Source of the DNA: Streptomyces sp. NP-1717
Lineage (GTDB): Bacteria > Actinomycetota > Actinomycetes > Streptomycetales > Streptomycetaceae
DNA length: 64,000 bases
Assembly: GCF_022695985.1 (NCBI RefSeq)
Contig: NZ_JAAPBF010000005.1
Location: 1-64,000, forward strand
Direction of reading: 5' to 3'
The notes beneath the pieces were generated by a model. It searched no databases. It was not told where the DNA came from and saw only the letters and a list, made by a program, of their open reading frames with translations. This document shows positions 43,111-52,425 of this stretch, one piece after another. Each line of letters opens with the position of its first letter. Position 1 is the first letter of the stretch. The position numbers were made by a program, and so were the translations under genes.

Positions 43111-43172
43111 ACGGTCACACCGCGTGACCGCCCGCCGCTACGGCGGCGGTGGCCCCGGCACCGGGGAGCCGG

Positions 43173-43493
43173 TCACGCGGCGTCGGGCCCGTACACCTCG
43201 ACGCTGTCCGAGACGCGCCGTACATGAATGCAGTCACCCGGGCACTCCCTGGCCGAGTCGACGACATCCTTGAGGATCGGCAGAGGCACGCGGGTGGTGG
43301 CGCCGGGAGTCTGGAGCAACTCGTCGTCGGCGTCCTTCACATACGCGAGCCCGTCGATGTCCAGCTCGAAGACGTCGGGCGCGTACTGGGCGCAGATCCC
43401 GTCGCCTGTGCAGAGGTCCTGGTCGATCCACACTTCGAGCGGCTCGCCGCCCTCGGTGACGGTGTCGGTCGGAGCCTGCTGCTGCACGGTCAT
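43173..43493 (-). CDS. Small ferredoxin (3Fe-4S or mixed type)
   Basis: This 106-residue cytosolic electron carrier has cysteines in DLCTGDGICAQYAPDVF and in ARECPGDCIHV, the pattern of actinobacterial ferredoxins. The exact cluster type is uncertain because the first motif has five residues between its cysteines, as in 3Fe-4S forms. ATG 43493 opens with a short Thr/Gln-rich leader. It is divergent from arc. Such ferredoxins often serve cytochromes P450 or oxygenases, but no partner gene is adjacent. Confidence 0.88.
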   Translation of the reverse strand: MTVQQQAPTDTVTEGGEPLEVWIDQDLCTGDGICAQYAPDVFELDIDGLAYVKDADDELLQTPGATTRVPLPILKDVVDSARECPGDCIHVRRVSDSVEVYGPDAA

Positions 43494-43692
43494 ATCGCCT
43501 GCCGTTTCCTGCGTGGGGTGAGGCGACCTCGGGCAAGTCGCGCCAGCCCTGACGGGTGTTGAACACCTCGACGATACAACCGGCCGCTTTCCGATGTTGA
43601 TCGGTGGGTATTCCCCTGGCGTGAGGGAGAGCGCAAGGGTGAAGATCGGACACACCCCGACAGTCTTTGTGATCTAGGGGTTTTAATCACCA

Positions 43693-43708
43693 CCTACCCA
43701 GGTAGGGT
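43693..43708 (+). promoter_or_regulatory. Palindrome overlapping probable arc -10 box
   Basis: CCTACC (43693-43698) and GGTAGG (43701-43706) are perfect inverted arms two bases apart. TAGGGT (43703-43708) is a plausible -10 box within it, with a weak -35 (GTTTTA) 17 bases upstream. The arc start follows 38 bases later. Confidence 0.4.
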
Positions 43709-43746
43709 CAGGAAGCGTCCAGCTCCCCTTGGAGGAGGTGAGGACC

Positions 43747-45513
43747 GTGGCAGCCCACGACGACGACATCAACCGCGGCATCCGGCCCGGGCGGGGGTCA
43801 GAAGACCCAGCCGGCCAGGTTGCCTATCTCGAGCAGGAAATCGCCGTCCTGCGACGTAAGCTCGCCGACTCTCCGCGTCATACGAGAATTCTCGAAGAGC
43901 GGATCGTCGAACTGCAGACAAACCTGGCAGGCGTGTCCGCGCAGAACGAGCGGCTCGCCAATACGCTGCGTGAGGCCCGCGACCAGATCGTGGCCCTCAA
44001 GGAAGAGGTCGACCGGCTCGCACAGCCGCCGGCCGGCTTCGGTGTCTTCCTGCATGCGAACGAGGACGGCACGGCCGACATCTTCACCGGGGGCCGCAAG
44101 CTCCGGGTGAACGTCAGCCCCGGCGTCGAGCTCGAAGAGCTCCGGCGCGGCCAGGAAGTCATGCTCAACGAGGCGCTCAACGTGGTCGAGGCCATGGAAT
44201 TCGAGCGGGCCGGGGACATCGTCACCCTCAAGGAGATCCTTGAGGACGGCGAGCGCGCCCTGGTCGTGGGGCACACCGACGAGGAACGGGTGGTGCGGCT
44301 CGCGGAGCCGCTGCTGGACATCACCATCCGCGCCGGCGACGCCCTCCTGCTCGAACCGCGCTCCGGCTACGTCTACGAAGTGGTCCCCAAGAGCGAGGTC
44401 GAAGAGCTCGTCCTCGAAGAGGTACCGGACGTCGACTACGGCAAGATCGGCGGTCTCGGCGGCCAGATCGAGATGATCCGCGACGCCGTCGAGCTTCCGT
44501 ACCTCTACCCGGACCTCTTCAAAGAGCACGAACTGCGACCGCCGAAGGGCATCCTGCTCTACGGTCCTCCCGGCTGCGGCAAGACGCTCATCGCCAAGGC
44601 CGTGGCCAACTCCCTTGCCAAGAAGGTCGCGGAGGTCAGCGGCCGGCCCGCCGGCAAGAGCTACTTCCTCAACATCAAGGGTCCCGAGCTCCTCAACAAG
44701 TACGTCGGCGAGACCGAGCGGCACATCCGCCTGGTCTTCCAGCGCGCCCGTGAGAAGGCCAGCGAGGGCACCCCCGTCATCGTCTTCTTCGACGAGATGG
44801 AATCCCTCTTCCGCACCCGCGGCTCCGGAGTCAGCTCGGACGTGGAGAACACCATCGTCCCGCAGCTCCTCGCCGAGATCGACGGTGTGGAGGGCCTGGA
44901 GAACGTCATCGTCATCGGCGCCTCCAACCGCGAGGACATGATCGACCCCGCGATCCTGCGGCCCGGCCGTCTCGATGTGAAGATCAAGATCGAGCGTCCG
45001 GACGCGGAGGCGGCGAAGGACATCTTCGCGAAGTACCTGCGGTCCTCGCTGCCCCTGCACGAGGACGACCTGTCCGAGCACAAGGGCTCCCCCGAGTCCA
45101 CGGTGCAGGGCATGATCCAGTCGGTCGTCGAGCGGATGTACACCGAGTCCGAGGAGAACCGCTTCCTCGAGGTCACGTACGCCAACGGCGACAAGGAAGT
45201 CCTCTACTTCAAGGACTTCAACTCCGGCGCGATGATCCAGAACATCGTCGACCGGGCCAAGAAGATGGCCATCAAGGACTTCCTCGACGAGAACCAGCGA
45301 GGACTCCGCGTCGCCCATCTCCTCCAGGCCTGCGTGGACGAGTTCAAGGAGAACGAGGACCTGCCCAACACCACCAACCCGGACGACTGGGCCCGCATCT
45401 CCGGCAAGAAGGGCGAGCGGATCGTCTTCATCCGCACCCTGGTCACCGGAAAACAGGGCGCGGACACCGGACGCTCCATCGACACGGTGGCGAACACCGG
45501 ACAGTACCTGTAA
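43747..45513 (+). CDS. arc: Proteasomal AAA ATPase Arc (Mpa)
   Basis: Arc is the hexameric unfoldase that captures pupylated proteins and threads them into the 20S proteasome. The 588-residue protein has an N-terminal coiled coil (about 20-75) that binds Pup. Tandem OB folds (about 80-220) follow. The AAA domain has Walker A GPPGCGKT at 273-280, Walker [11 protein letters not shown] and sensor [12 protein letters not shown]. The C-terminal Gln-Tyr-Leu (586-588) is the motif that docks into the proteasome. GTG 43747 is 8 bases after GGAGGAGG; the open frame extends to a TTG at 43729, which overlaps that site. It heads the Pup-proteasome region. Confidence 0.96.
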   Translation: MAAHDDDINRGIRPGRGSEDPAGQVAYLEQEIAVLRRKLADSPRHTRILEERIVELQTNLAGVSAQNERLANTLREARDQIVALKEEVDRLAQPPAGFGVFLHANEDGTADIFTGGRKLRVNVSPGVELEELRRGQEVMLNEALNVVEAMEFERAGDIVTLKEILEDGERALVVGHTDEERVVRLAEPLLDITIRAGDALLLEPRSGYVYEVVPKSEVEELVLEEVPDVDYGKIGGLGGQIEMIRDAVELPYLYPDLFKEHELRPPKGILLYGPPGCGKTLIAKAVANSLAKKVAEVSGRPAGKSYFLNIKGPELLNKYVGETERHIRLVFQRAREKASEGTPVIVFFDEMESLFRTRGSGVSSDVENTIVPQLLAEIDGVEGLENVIVIGASNREDMIDPAILRPGRLDVKIKIERPDAEAAKDIFAKYLRSSLPLHEDDLSEHKGSPESTVQGMIQSVVERMYTESEENRFLEVTYANGDKEVLYFKDFNSGAMIQNIVDRAKKMAIKDFLDENQRGLRVAHLLQACVDEFKENEDLPNTTNPDDWARISGKKGERIVFIRTLVTGKQGADTGRSIDTVANTGQYL

Positions 45514-45520
45514 GACACAG

Positions 45521-45562
45521 ACCGGCTGCGGATGTCCGGACGGGCATCCGCAGCCGGTTGTT
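45521..45562 (+). terminator. Terminator of arc
   Basis: ACCGGCTGCGGATG (45521-45534) pairs perfectly with CATCCGCAGCCGGT (45545-45558), followed by TGTTTT. It is a clear rho-independent terminator between arc and dop. Confidence 0.88.
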
Positions 45563-45750
45563 TTCCCCCATACCTTTCACGACACCAGGGCAATGACGGA
45601 AACGATCTCCCCACCGGTGCGAAGGCGTTTTAGGCTCTTCGGTACCGCCACGTCGCGCAGTGCGGGGACGGGCACCGCACACGCACCGGAGAGACAGCGG
45701 TACTTGAGCGGCGTTCCCGAGGGGGAGCACCGCCGGGCAAGGAGGGCCGC

Positions 45751-47262
45751 ATGACCGTACGGCGAGTAATGGGCATCGAGACGGAGTACGGCATCTCCGT
45801 CCCCGGCCAACCGAACGCCAATGCCATGCTCACCTCTTCCCAGATCGTCAACGCCTACGCGGCGGCGATGCACAGGGCGCGCCGCGCCCGCTGGGACTTC
45901 GAGGAGGAGAACCCGCTGCGGGACGCACGGGGCTTCGACCTCGCCCGTGAGGCCGCCGAGTCCAGCCAGCTCACCGACGAGGACATCGGGCTGGCCAATG
46001 TGATCCTCACCAACGGCGCACGGCTCTACGTCGACCACGCGCACCCGGAGTACAGCTCCCCGGAGATCACCAACCCGCGCGACGCCGTGCTGTGGGACAA
46101 GGCCGGCGAACGGATCATGGCGGAGGCCGCCGAGCGTGCCGGACAGCTCCCCGGCGCCCAGCCGATCCTTCTCTACAAGAACAACACCGACAACAAGGGC
46201 GCCTCGTACGGCACGCACGAGAACTACCTGATGAAGCGGGAGACCCCGTTCTCGGACATCGTGCGCCACCTGACGCCGTTCTTCGTCTCGCGGCAGGTCG
46301 TCACCGGCGCCGGCCGGGTCGGCATCGGCCAGGACGGCCACGAGCACGGATTCCAGATCAGCCAGCGAGCGGACTACTTCGAGGTCGAGGTCGGGCTGGA
46401 GACGACACTCAAACGGCCCATCATCAACACCAGGGACGAGCCGCACTCGGACGCCGAGAAGTACCGCAGGCTCCATGTGATCATCGGAGACGCGAATCTC
46501 TCGGAGATCTCCACCTATCTCAAGCTCGGGACGACGTCCCTGATCCTGTCCATGATCGAGGACGGGTTCATCAATGTCGACCTGGCCGTGGACCAGCCCG
46601 TCCGTACGCTCCACCAGGTCTCGCACGACCCGTCCCTGGCCCGTCTGATCACTCTCCGCAGCGGCCGGACACTCACCGCGGTCCAGCTCCAGATGGAGTA
46701 TTTCGAACTGGCTCGCAAATACGTGGAGGAGCGTTACGGCGCCGACGCGGACGAGCAGACCAGGGACGTACTGGGCCGCTGGGAGGACACGCTCAACCGC
46801 CTGGAGAACGACCCGATGAGCCTGTCGGGAGAGCTGGACTGGGTGACCAAGAAGGAGATCCTGGAGGGCTACCGCCGCCGCGACTCCCTGGAGTGGGACG
46901 CGGCACGGCTCCATCTGGTGGATCTCCAGTACTCGGACGTACGGCCCGAGAAGGGCCTGTACAACCGTCTGGTGGCCCGCGGCAAGATGAGCAGGCTCCT
47001 GGACGAGCCGGACGTCGAACGGGCCGAGACGAAGCCTCCTGAGGACACACGCGCGTACTTCCGTGGCCGCTGTCTGGAGCAGTACGCGGACGACGTGGCA
47101 GCGGCCTCCTGGGACTCGGTCATCTTCGACCTGCCGGGCCGGGACTCCCTCCAGCGGGTACCGACCATGGAACCGCTCCGGGGCACCCGCAACCACGTGA
47201 AAGAGCTCCTGGACAGGTGCCGCACGGCCGAGGACCTGGTCCGGGTGCTCTCGGGCGGCTGA
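45751..47262 (+). CDS. dop: Pup deamidase/depupylase Dop
   Basis: Dop removes Pup from tagged proteins and, in species whose Pup ends in Gln, converts it to Glu. The 503-residue enzyme is a glutamine-synthetase-like carboxylate-amine ligase homologue. [10 protein letters not shown] near the start holds metal ligands. [16 protein letters not shown] carries the catalytic Asp, and [21 protein letters not shown] and [11 protein letters not shown] follow. The Dop-specific loop around residues 40-75 is present, which separates it from PafA. ATG 45751 follows the arc terminator by about 190 bases. Because Pup here ends in Glu, its main job should be depupylation. Confidence 0.95.
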   Translation: MTVRRVMGIETEYGISVPGQPNANAMLTSSQIVNAYAAAMHRARRARWDFEEENPLRDARGFDLAREAAESSQLTDEDIGLANVILTNGARLYVDHAHPEYSSPEITNPRDAVLWDKAGERIMAEAAERAGQLPGAQPILLYKNNTDNKGASYGTHENYLMKRETPFSDIVRHLTPFFVSRQVVTGAGRVGIGQDGHEHGFQISQRADYFEVEVGLETTLKRPIINTRDEPHSDAEKYRRLHVIIGDANLSEISTYLKLGTTSLILSMIEDGFINVDLAVDQPVRTLHQVSHDPSLARLITLRSGRTLTAVQLQMEYFELARKYVEERYGADADEQTRDVLGRWEDTLNRLENDPMSLSGELDWVTKKEILEGYRRRDSLEWDAARLHLVDLQYSDVRPEKGLYNRLVARGKMSRLLDEPDVERAETKPPEDTRAYFRGRCLEQYADDVAAASWDSVIFDLPGRDSLQRVPTMEPLRGTRNHVKELLDRCRTAEDLVRVLSGG

Positions 47263-47395
47263 AATGGTCCAGGTCCGGGAATCATGGGAGTGGCCCCCGG
47301 ACGTTGCAAGAACTGCGGGGCCGATGTCGGACCCTGCTTGTAGGGTCGGATCTTGAAGGTCACATCGAGCGGGGCAACCGAGCGGGGTGAGGGTT

Positions 47396-47614
47396 ATGGC
47401 GACCAAGGACACCGACGGCGGACAGCAGAAGGCGACGCGTTCCACCGAGGAGGTCGAGGAGACGGCCGAGGACGCACAGCAGTCCGAGGACCTCAAGGAA
47501 CGCCAGGAGAAGCTGTCGGACGACGTGGACTCCGTGCTGGACGAGATCGACGACGTCCTTGAGGAGAATGCCGAGGATTTCGTTCGGTCATTTGTCCAAA
47601 AAGGCGGCGAGTAG
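47396..47614 (+). CDS. pup: Prokaryotic ubiquitin-like protein Pup
   Basis: Pup is the small, mostly disordered tag attached through its C-terminal glutamate to lysines of target proteins. The 72-residue protein is highly acidic, with a helical Arc-binding region (about 25-55, LKERQEKLSDDVDSVLDEID) followed by DFVRSFVQKGGE. It ends Gly-Gly-Glu, so it needs no deamidation before ligation by PafA. ATG 47396 gives the usual length. It lies 133 bases after dop and is followed after 7 bases by the endonuclease gene. Confidence 0.96.
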   Translation: MATKDTDGGQQKATRSTEEVEETAEDAQQSEDLKERQEKLSDDVDSVLDEIDDVLEENAEDFVRSFVQKGGE

Positions 47615-47621
47615 TTAGTAA

Positions 47622-48215
47622 ATGTCCGAATTGGGCGATGCCAAGAGATGCTCTCGATGTCAGCGGGTGCTGGAGCGAGAGGCGTTTGCGAGCAATCGCT
47701 CGACCAGCGACGGGCTCCAGGCTTATTGCAGGAGCTGCGCCGCCGACTACTACCGTCAGCGACAAGAGGCGAAGGGACGCGCGGTGCGGGTGAAAGTGCC
47801 CGTACCGCGGGGCCATAAGCGCTGTCCGCAGTGCGAAGAAGTCAAAGCACACTCGGAGTGGGAACAGAACGCGGCGACGTCAGACGGTTACGCGAGCTAC
47901 TGCAGGAAGTGCCGGGCTACTCGGCTCCAGCAGTCCTACTTCAAGCGGAAGTACGGCATCACCATGGCCCAGCGCGACGAGATGATCTCGGCGCAGATGG
48001 GCGTCTGCGTCATCTGCCTATCTGCTCCCGCCGCGCATGTGGATCACTGCCACGAGACGGGTAGGGTCCGGGGCGTACTGTGCTTCAACTGCAATTCGGC
48101 CATTGGCAAGTTGGGGGACGATCCCGACACCCTGCGCCGTGCAACCGCATACCTGGAGGGAAACGCGTGGAAGCCAACACTCGTAGCACCGGGCGTCTGC
48201 CGGCTGCCTTCCTGA
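47622..48215 (+). CDS. Endonuclease VII-type HNH nuclease with duplicated zinc ribbon
   Basis: This 197-residue protein ends in an endonuclease VII/HNH zinc-finger nuclease domain. Zinc cysteines are C128, C131, C153 and C156, with HVDHCHETG (138-146) and Asn157 forming the active site seen in phage T4 endonuclease VII. Two N-terminal zinc ribbons, C10-C13...C36-C39 and C68-C71...C94-C97, have identical spacing and similar sequence, so they are an internal duplication. Codon use is less GC-biased than in neighbours, suggesting acquired DNA. ATG 47622 lies 7 bases after pup, and the 3' end overlaps prcB by 49 bases. A role in DNA cleavage is inferred, and any link with protein turnover is unknown. 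Confidence 0.85.
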   Translation: MSELGDAKRCSRCQRVLEREAFASNRSTSDGLQAYCRSCAADYYRQRQEAKGRAVRVKVPVPRGHKRCPQCEEVKAHSEWEQNAATSDGYASYCRKCRATRLQQSYFKRKYGITMAQRDEMISAQMGVCVICLSAPAAHVDHCHETGRVRGVLCFNCNSAIGKLGDDPDTLRRATAYLEGNAWKPTLVAPGVCRLPS

Positions 48216-49012
48216 CGCCCGGCTCGGCCTCGTTCATGGACTTCCTGTCCGTCCACTCGCCGGAGATCCTGCCGGGCAACCGGGTGCTGCCGCCCGTCCA
48301 GGGTGCGATCGAGGCTCCGCACGGGACGACGATCGTCGCCGTGACGTTTGCGGGCGGGGTCATCCTCGCCGGTGACCGCCGGGCCACCATGGGCAACATG
48401 ATCGCGCAGCGCGACATCGAGAAGGTCTTCCCGGCCGACGAGTACTCGGCCGTGGGCATCGCGGGTACGGCGGGTCTCGCCGTGGAGATGGTCAAGCTCT
48501 TCCAGCTGGAGCTGGAGCACTTCGAGAAGGTCGAAGGCGCGCAGCTCTCCTTCGAGGGCAAGGCCAACCGGCTCTCCACGATGATCCGCAGCAATCTCGC
48601 GATGGCCATGCAGGGCCTGGCCGTCGTCCCGCTCTTCGCCGGCTGGGACGTCGATCGTGAGAAGGGCCGTATCTTCTCGTACGACGTGACGGGCGGCCGT
48701 TCCGAGGAGCACGGGTACGCGTCCACCGGATCGGGCTCGATTTTCGCGCGTGGCGCGATGAAGAAGCTGTTCCGGGACGATCTGACGGAGGAGCAGGCCG
48801 TCACCCTCGTCATCCAGGCGCTCTACGACGCGGCCGACGACGACTCGGCCACCGGCGGTCCGGATGTCGCCCGCAAGATCTATCCCATCGTCAACATCAT
48901 GAGTGACGAGGGTTTCCGCAGGGTGACCGACGAGGAGTCCTCGCGGATCGCCCGCTCGATCATCGAGCGCCGGCTGGAGCAGCCCGACGGCCCGCGCGCC
49001 GAACTGCTCTGA
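48167..49012 (+). CDS. prcB: Proteasome subunit beta
   Basis: PrcB forms the two inner catalytic rings of the 20S proteasome. The 281-residue precursor carries a 53-residue propeptide ending in His-Gly. Self-cleavage exposes Thr54 (TTIVAVTF) as the N-terminal nucleophile. The catalytic lysine lies in the GDRRAT region, and the second half has FSYDVTGG and [17 protein letters not shown] 48167 has GGAGGG 7 bases upstream and lies inside the end of the endonuclease gene, so translation may be coupled. prcA follows after 52 bases. Confidence 0.95.
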   Translation: MEANTRSTGRLPAAFLTPGSASFMDFLSVHSPEILPGNRVLPPVQGAIEAPHGTTIVAVTFAGGVILAGDRRATMGNMIAQRDIEKVFPADEYSAVGIAGTAGLAVEMVKLFQLELEHFEKVEGAQLSFEGKANRLSTMIRSNLAMAMQGLAVVPLFAGWDVDREKGRIFSYDVTGGRSEEHGYASTGSGSIFARGAMKKLFRDDLTEEQAVTLVIQALYDAADDDSATGGPDVARKIYPIVNIMSDEGFRRVTDEESSRIARSIIERRLEQPDGPRAELL

Positions 49013-49064
49013 TCCCGGCCTCCGCCGAATAGACATGTCACTGACAGGAAGGGACGGATAGCCG

Positions 49065-49835
49065 GTGTCGACGCCGTTCTATGTCTCACCCCAGCAGGCC
49101 ATGGCCGACCGGGCGGAGTACGCCCGCAAGGGCATCGCCCGCGGTCGCAGCCTGGTTGTGCTGCAGTACGCCGACGGCATCGTCTTCGTCGGTGAGAACC
49201 CGTCCCGCGCGCTGCACAAGTTCAGCGAGATCTACGACCGGATCGGGTTCGCCGCCGCCGGTAAGTACAACGAGTACGAGAATCTGCGCATCGGCGGTGT
49301 CCGGTACGCGGATCTGCGTGGATACACCTACGACCGTGACGATGTGACGGCGCGTGGGCTGGCGAACGTCTACGCGCAGACGCTGGGCACGATCTTCTCC
49401 AGCGCGGGCGAGAAGCCGTACGAGGTGGAGCTGGTTGTCGCCGAGGTGGGTCCGACGGCCGACGGTGACCAGATCTACCGGCTGCCGCACGACGGGTCGA
49501 TCGTGGACGAGCACGGTTCGGTGGCCGTCGGTGGCAACTCGGAGCAGATCAGTACGTTCCTCGACCAGCAGCACCGCGACGGGATGTCGCTGGCCGAGGC
49601 GCTGAAGCTGGCGGTTCAGGCTCTGTCCCGGGACACCAACGGCAGTGAGCGGGAGATTCCCGCGGAGCGGCTGGAGGTCGCGGTCCTGGACCGGACCCGG
49701 CCTCAGGAGCGCAAGTTCAAGCGGGTCGTGGGCCGTCAGCTGGCCCGCCTCCTTGAGGCGGACGGTGCGGCGTCCACGCCGACCGACGCTCCTTCGGACG
49801 AGGAGTCGGAGGAGTCGTCCGGCGACGCCGAGTAG
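49065..49835 (+). CDS. prcA: Proteasome subunit alpha
   Basis: PrcA forms the outer, gating rings of the 20S proteasome, where Arc docks. The 256-residue protein has the alpha signature [26 protein letters not shown] at its N-terminus (given by position, residues 2-27), and [17 protein letters not shown] starts the core fold. The last 25 residues are an acidic Ser/Glu/Asp-rich tail. GTG 49065 follows GGAAGGG. No N-terminal Thr or propeptide is present, as expected. A hairpin at 49853-49890 ends the operon. Confidence 0.95.
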   Translation: MSTPFYVSPQQAMADRAEYARKGIARGRSLVVLQYADGIVFVGENPSRALHKFSEIYDRIGFAAAGKYNEYENLRIGGVRYADLRGYTYDRDDVTARGLANVYAQTLGTIFSSAGEKPYEVELVVAEVGPTADGDQIYRLPHDGSIVDEHGSVAVGGNSEQISTFLDQQHRDGMSLAEALKLAVQALSRDTNGSEREIPAERLEVAVLDRTRPQERKFKRVVGRQLARLLEADGAASTPTDAPSDEESEESSGDAE

Positions 49836-49852
49836 AGAGCATCGCGGTTCTT

Positions 49853-49890
49853 CCGGTGCCCCGATCCGCCCGTGCGGTTCGGGGCACCGG
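49853..49890. terminator. Two-way terminator after prcA
   Basis: CCGGTGCCCCGA (49853-49864) pairs perfectly with TCGGGGCACCGG (49879-49890). It lies between the convergent prcA and LacI-type genes. Confidence 0.78.
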
Positions 49891-49929
49891 TCCGTTCGGC
49901 GCTTGTGGCGCGGCGAGGTGCGGTGCGGC

Positions 49930-50985
49930 TCAGGCGGCGGGCGGGGGCGCGGTCGAGCCGCGGATCACCAGGGACACGGGCAGGACGGTGTTCTCGGGTT
50001 CGCGTCCGTCGAGGATGGCCAGCAGGGCGGACATCCCGTGTTCTCCGACGCGCTCGGCCGGCAGCCGTACGGTGGTCAGTTCCGGCTCCACCGCCGTGGC
50101 GAGCGCGAGGTCGTCCATGCCGGTGACGGAGACGTCGTCCGGGACCCGCAGGCCGAGCTTGCGCACGGCCTTGACGGCGCCCGCCGCGAGGACGTCGCTG
50201 TCGCAGATCAGGGCCGTGGGCCGGGGGCCTGGACCGCTGAGCGCCCGTTCGGCGGCCTCCCGCGCGGCGTGCACCTCCAGGGGCGAGGGCACGGTGCGTA
50301 CGACCGCGTCGGGCACGCCCTGTACGGCCCCGGCCAGCGCGTCGGCCCTGACGGTGAACGTCCAGGAGGTGACGGCCGAGGCGAGGTGGGTGATCCGGCG
50401 GTGGCCGAGCCCGAGCAGATGGCCCGTCACCTGCCGCATGGCGTCGGCGATGTCGAGGTTCACGTGTGCGGCGGCGCCGGATCCGGCGGGGTCGCTGTCG
50501 AGCATCACCAGCGGCAGGTCGGTGCCGCGGATGGCGGCGAGCGCGTCGGTCGCGATGGACGAGGCGATGACGCCGTCCAGCGCGGCGCGTGCGGAGGCGA
50601 AGGGGTCCTTGGCGGGCCCGACGCCCTCGGGTGAGGGGTAGAGGACCACGCCGAAGCTGTGCTCGGCGGCGACCGTCGCGGCGCCGGTGTAGACGCGGGC
50701 GAAGAACTCGTGGGTGAGCGCGGGCACCACCAGCAGCGCGGTCCTGGTCCGGCCGAGCCGCAGGCTGCGGGCGGCGAGGTTGGGCCGGTAGCCGAGTTCG
50801 CGCGCGGTGTCCCGGACGAGTCCGGCCGTGCGTTCGGAGACCCGGCCGGGCCATTTGTCGCCGAGGACGAGGGAGACGGTGGCCTGGGAGACCCCGGCGG
50901 CCCGGGCGACGTCCCTGCTGGTCGGTCGCGCGGGGCGCGCGGCCGTGCCGGGACCGGGCCGGTCCGTGCCGGGCGGCTCTGCCAT
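49930..50985 (-). CDS. LacI-family transcriptional regulator
   Basis: This 351-residue repressor has an N-terminal LacI helix-turn-helix (TSRDVARAAGVSQATVSLVL, about 22-41) with the hinge YRPNLAARSLRLGRT. A periplasmic-binding-protein-like effector domain follows. Motifs VMLDSDPAG, NLDIADAMRQVTGHLLGLGHRRI and DDVSVTGMDDL are usual. The effector is unknown. ATG 50985 has GGAGG upstream. It is divergent from an MFS transporter gene, and a palindrome between them (51090-51107) is the probable operator. Confidence 0.9.
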   Translation of the reverse strand: MAEPPGTDRPGPGTAARPARPTSRDVARAAGVSQATVSLVLGDKWPGRVSERTAGLVRDTARELGYRPNLAARSLRLGRTRTALLVVPALTHEFFARVYTGAATVAAEHSFGVVLYPSPEGVGPAKDPFASARAALDGVIASSIATDALAAIRGTDLPLVMLDSDPAGSGAAAHVNLDIADAMRQVTGHLLGLGHRRITHLASAVTSWTFTVRADALAGAVQGVPDAVVRTVPSPLEVHAAREAAERALSGPGPRPTALICDSDVLAAGAVKAVRKLGLRVPDDVSVTGMDDLALATAVEPELTTVRLPAERVGEHGMSALLAILDGREPENTVLPVSLVIRGSTAPPPAA

Positions 50986-51089
50986 GCGTGTCGTCCTCCG
51001 TGTGACTGCCGCGGACGGGGGCGCCCGGACCGCGCGACCCGTCAAGTCTGTGGACCCGCGGGCTGCGGACATGGTACGTATGACACCGG

Positions 51090-51107
51090 AAGTTATACGT
51101 AAAACTT
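51090..51107. promoter_or_regulatory. 18-bp near-perfect palindrome, candidate LacI-type operator
   Basis: AAGTTATACGTAAAACTT is a palindrome with one mismatched pair, with the central CG usual in LacI-family operators. It lies between the divergent regulator and transporter genes, 38 bases before the transporter start. Confidence 0.6.
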
Positions 51108-51144
51108 GGCTGCGCCGGGTGAACCGGGGGAGAGAAGGGGAGTC

Positions 51145-52416
51145 ATGGCCGCAGGCTATGTGGACATTCTCAGGGCGCCGCACGCCGCGCGGCTGCTCAC
51201 CGGCACGCTCGTCGGGCGCCTGCCCAGCGCCACCGGTCACATCGCGATCGTCCTGTTCACCCGCGAGGCGGGCGGCAGCTACACCCTCGCGGGCGCTCTG
51301 GCCGCCGCCTACGGGCTGGCCACGGCGATCGGCCAGCCGCTGCTCGGCCGCGCCGTCGACATGGTCGGCCAGCCGCGTGTGCAGCTCCCCGCCGCGCTCG
51401 TCTCCGCCCTCGGCATGGTCCTCCTCGCCGTGACGGGGATCGAGCCGCTGGTCCCGGCCTACGCGGCGGTGGTCGTCGCCGGCTTCTTCACCCCGCCCCT
51501 CGAAGGCGGCCTGCGGGCCCTGTGGCCCAGTGTCCTCGGCCGGGAGGACCGGGTGCACCGGGCGTACGCCATGGACGCCGTGGCGCAGGAGGTGATGTTC
51601 ACGGCGGGCCCGCTGCTCGTCACCCTCCTCGTCTCCCTCTGGTCGCCCGCCGCCGCCCTCCTGGTCATCAACGCCATCGGTGTCCTCGGCGCGCTCACCG
51701 TCGTGCTCTCCAAGCCCTCGCGCGCCTGGCGGTCCGCCCCTCGCGAGGCGCACTGGCTCGGCGCGCTGCGCTCGCCCGGGCTCCTCGCGCTCCTCGCCGC
51801 TTTCCTCTTCATCGGTCTGGCGCTCGGCTCCATCACCGTCGCGGGGGTGGCGTACGCGGACGACCAGGGCCGCGAGTCCGTGTACGGCTGGCTGATGGCC
51901 GCCCTCGGCCTCGGCGCGCTGCTCGGCGGTCTCGTCTACGGGGCCAGGCAGTGGACCGGCACCCCCGAGCGCAGGCTGCTGTGGATCACCGCGCTGCTCG
52001 CGGCCGGTTATCTGCCCCTGATGCTCACCCCGGGCGTGGTGGCCATGACGGCGCTCGCCGCGCTCTCCGGTGTCTTCCTGGCGCCCGCGCTGGCCTGCGC
52101 GTTCATCGTCGTCGACCGGCACGCCCCGCGCGGCACGGTCACGGAGGCGTTCTCCTGGCTCGTGACCACCTTCGGGGTCGGCGCCGCGTTCGGTACGGGA
52201 GTGGCCGGTCCGGCGGTCGAGTACGCCGGGACGCCGGCGGGCTTCGCCGTCGCGGGGGCGGGCGGTGTGGCGGCGCTGCTGGTTCTGCTGGTGACCCGGA
52301 GCGTCCTCGCGGCTCCCCTCACCGGCGCCGGGAGCGACGCGACCGCGGAAGCCGGATACGAAAATGATCGCAACGGTGCGGCCCAACACGGTTTCAGCTC
52401 AGGCCATCAGGCGTAA
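51145..52416 (+). CDS. MFS transporter
   Basis: This 423-residue membrane protein has about twelve hydrophobic segments and the pattern of a major facilitator superfamily exporter. The conserved loop between helices 2 and 3 reads GRAVDMVGQPRV. The substrate is unknown. ATG 51145 has AAGGGGAG directly upstream; the open frame from 51106 covers the operator and is unlikely. It ends ten bases before the pafA start, so transcription may continue into pafA. Its divergent LacI-type neighbour probably controls it. Confidence 0.87.
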   Translation: MAAGYVDILRAPHAARLLTGTLVGRLPSATGHIAIVLFTREAGGSYTLAGALAAAYGLATAIGQPLLGRAVDMVGQPRVQLPAALVSALGMVLLAVTGIEPLVPAYAAVVVAGFFTPPLEGGLRALWPSVLGREDRVHRAYAMDAVAQEVMFTAGPLLVTLLVSLWSPAAALLVINAIGVLGALTVVLSKPSRAWRSAPREAHWLGALRSPGLLALLAAFLFIGLALGSITVAGVAYADDQGRESVYGWLMAALGLGALLGGLVYGARQWTGTPERRLLWITALLAAGYLPLMLTPGVVAMTALAALSGVFLAPALACAFIVVDRHAPRGTVTEAFSWLVTTFGVGAAFGTGVAGPAVEYAGTPAGFAVAGAGGVAALLVLLVTRSVLAAPLTGAGSDATAEAGYENDRNGAAQHGFSSGHQA

Positions 52417-52425
52417 TGTTCAGAC

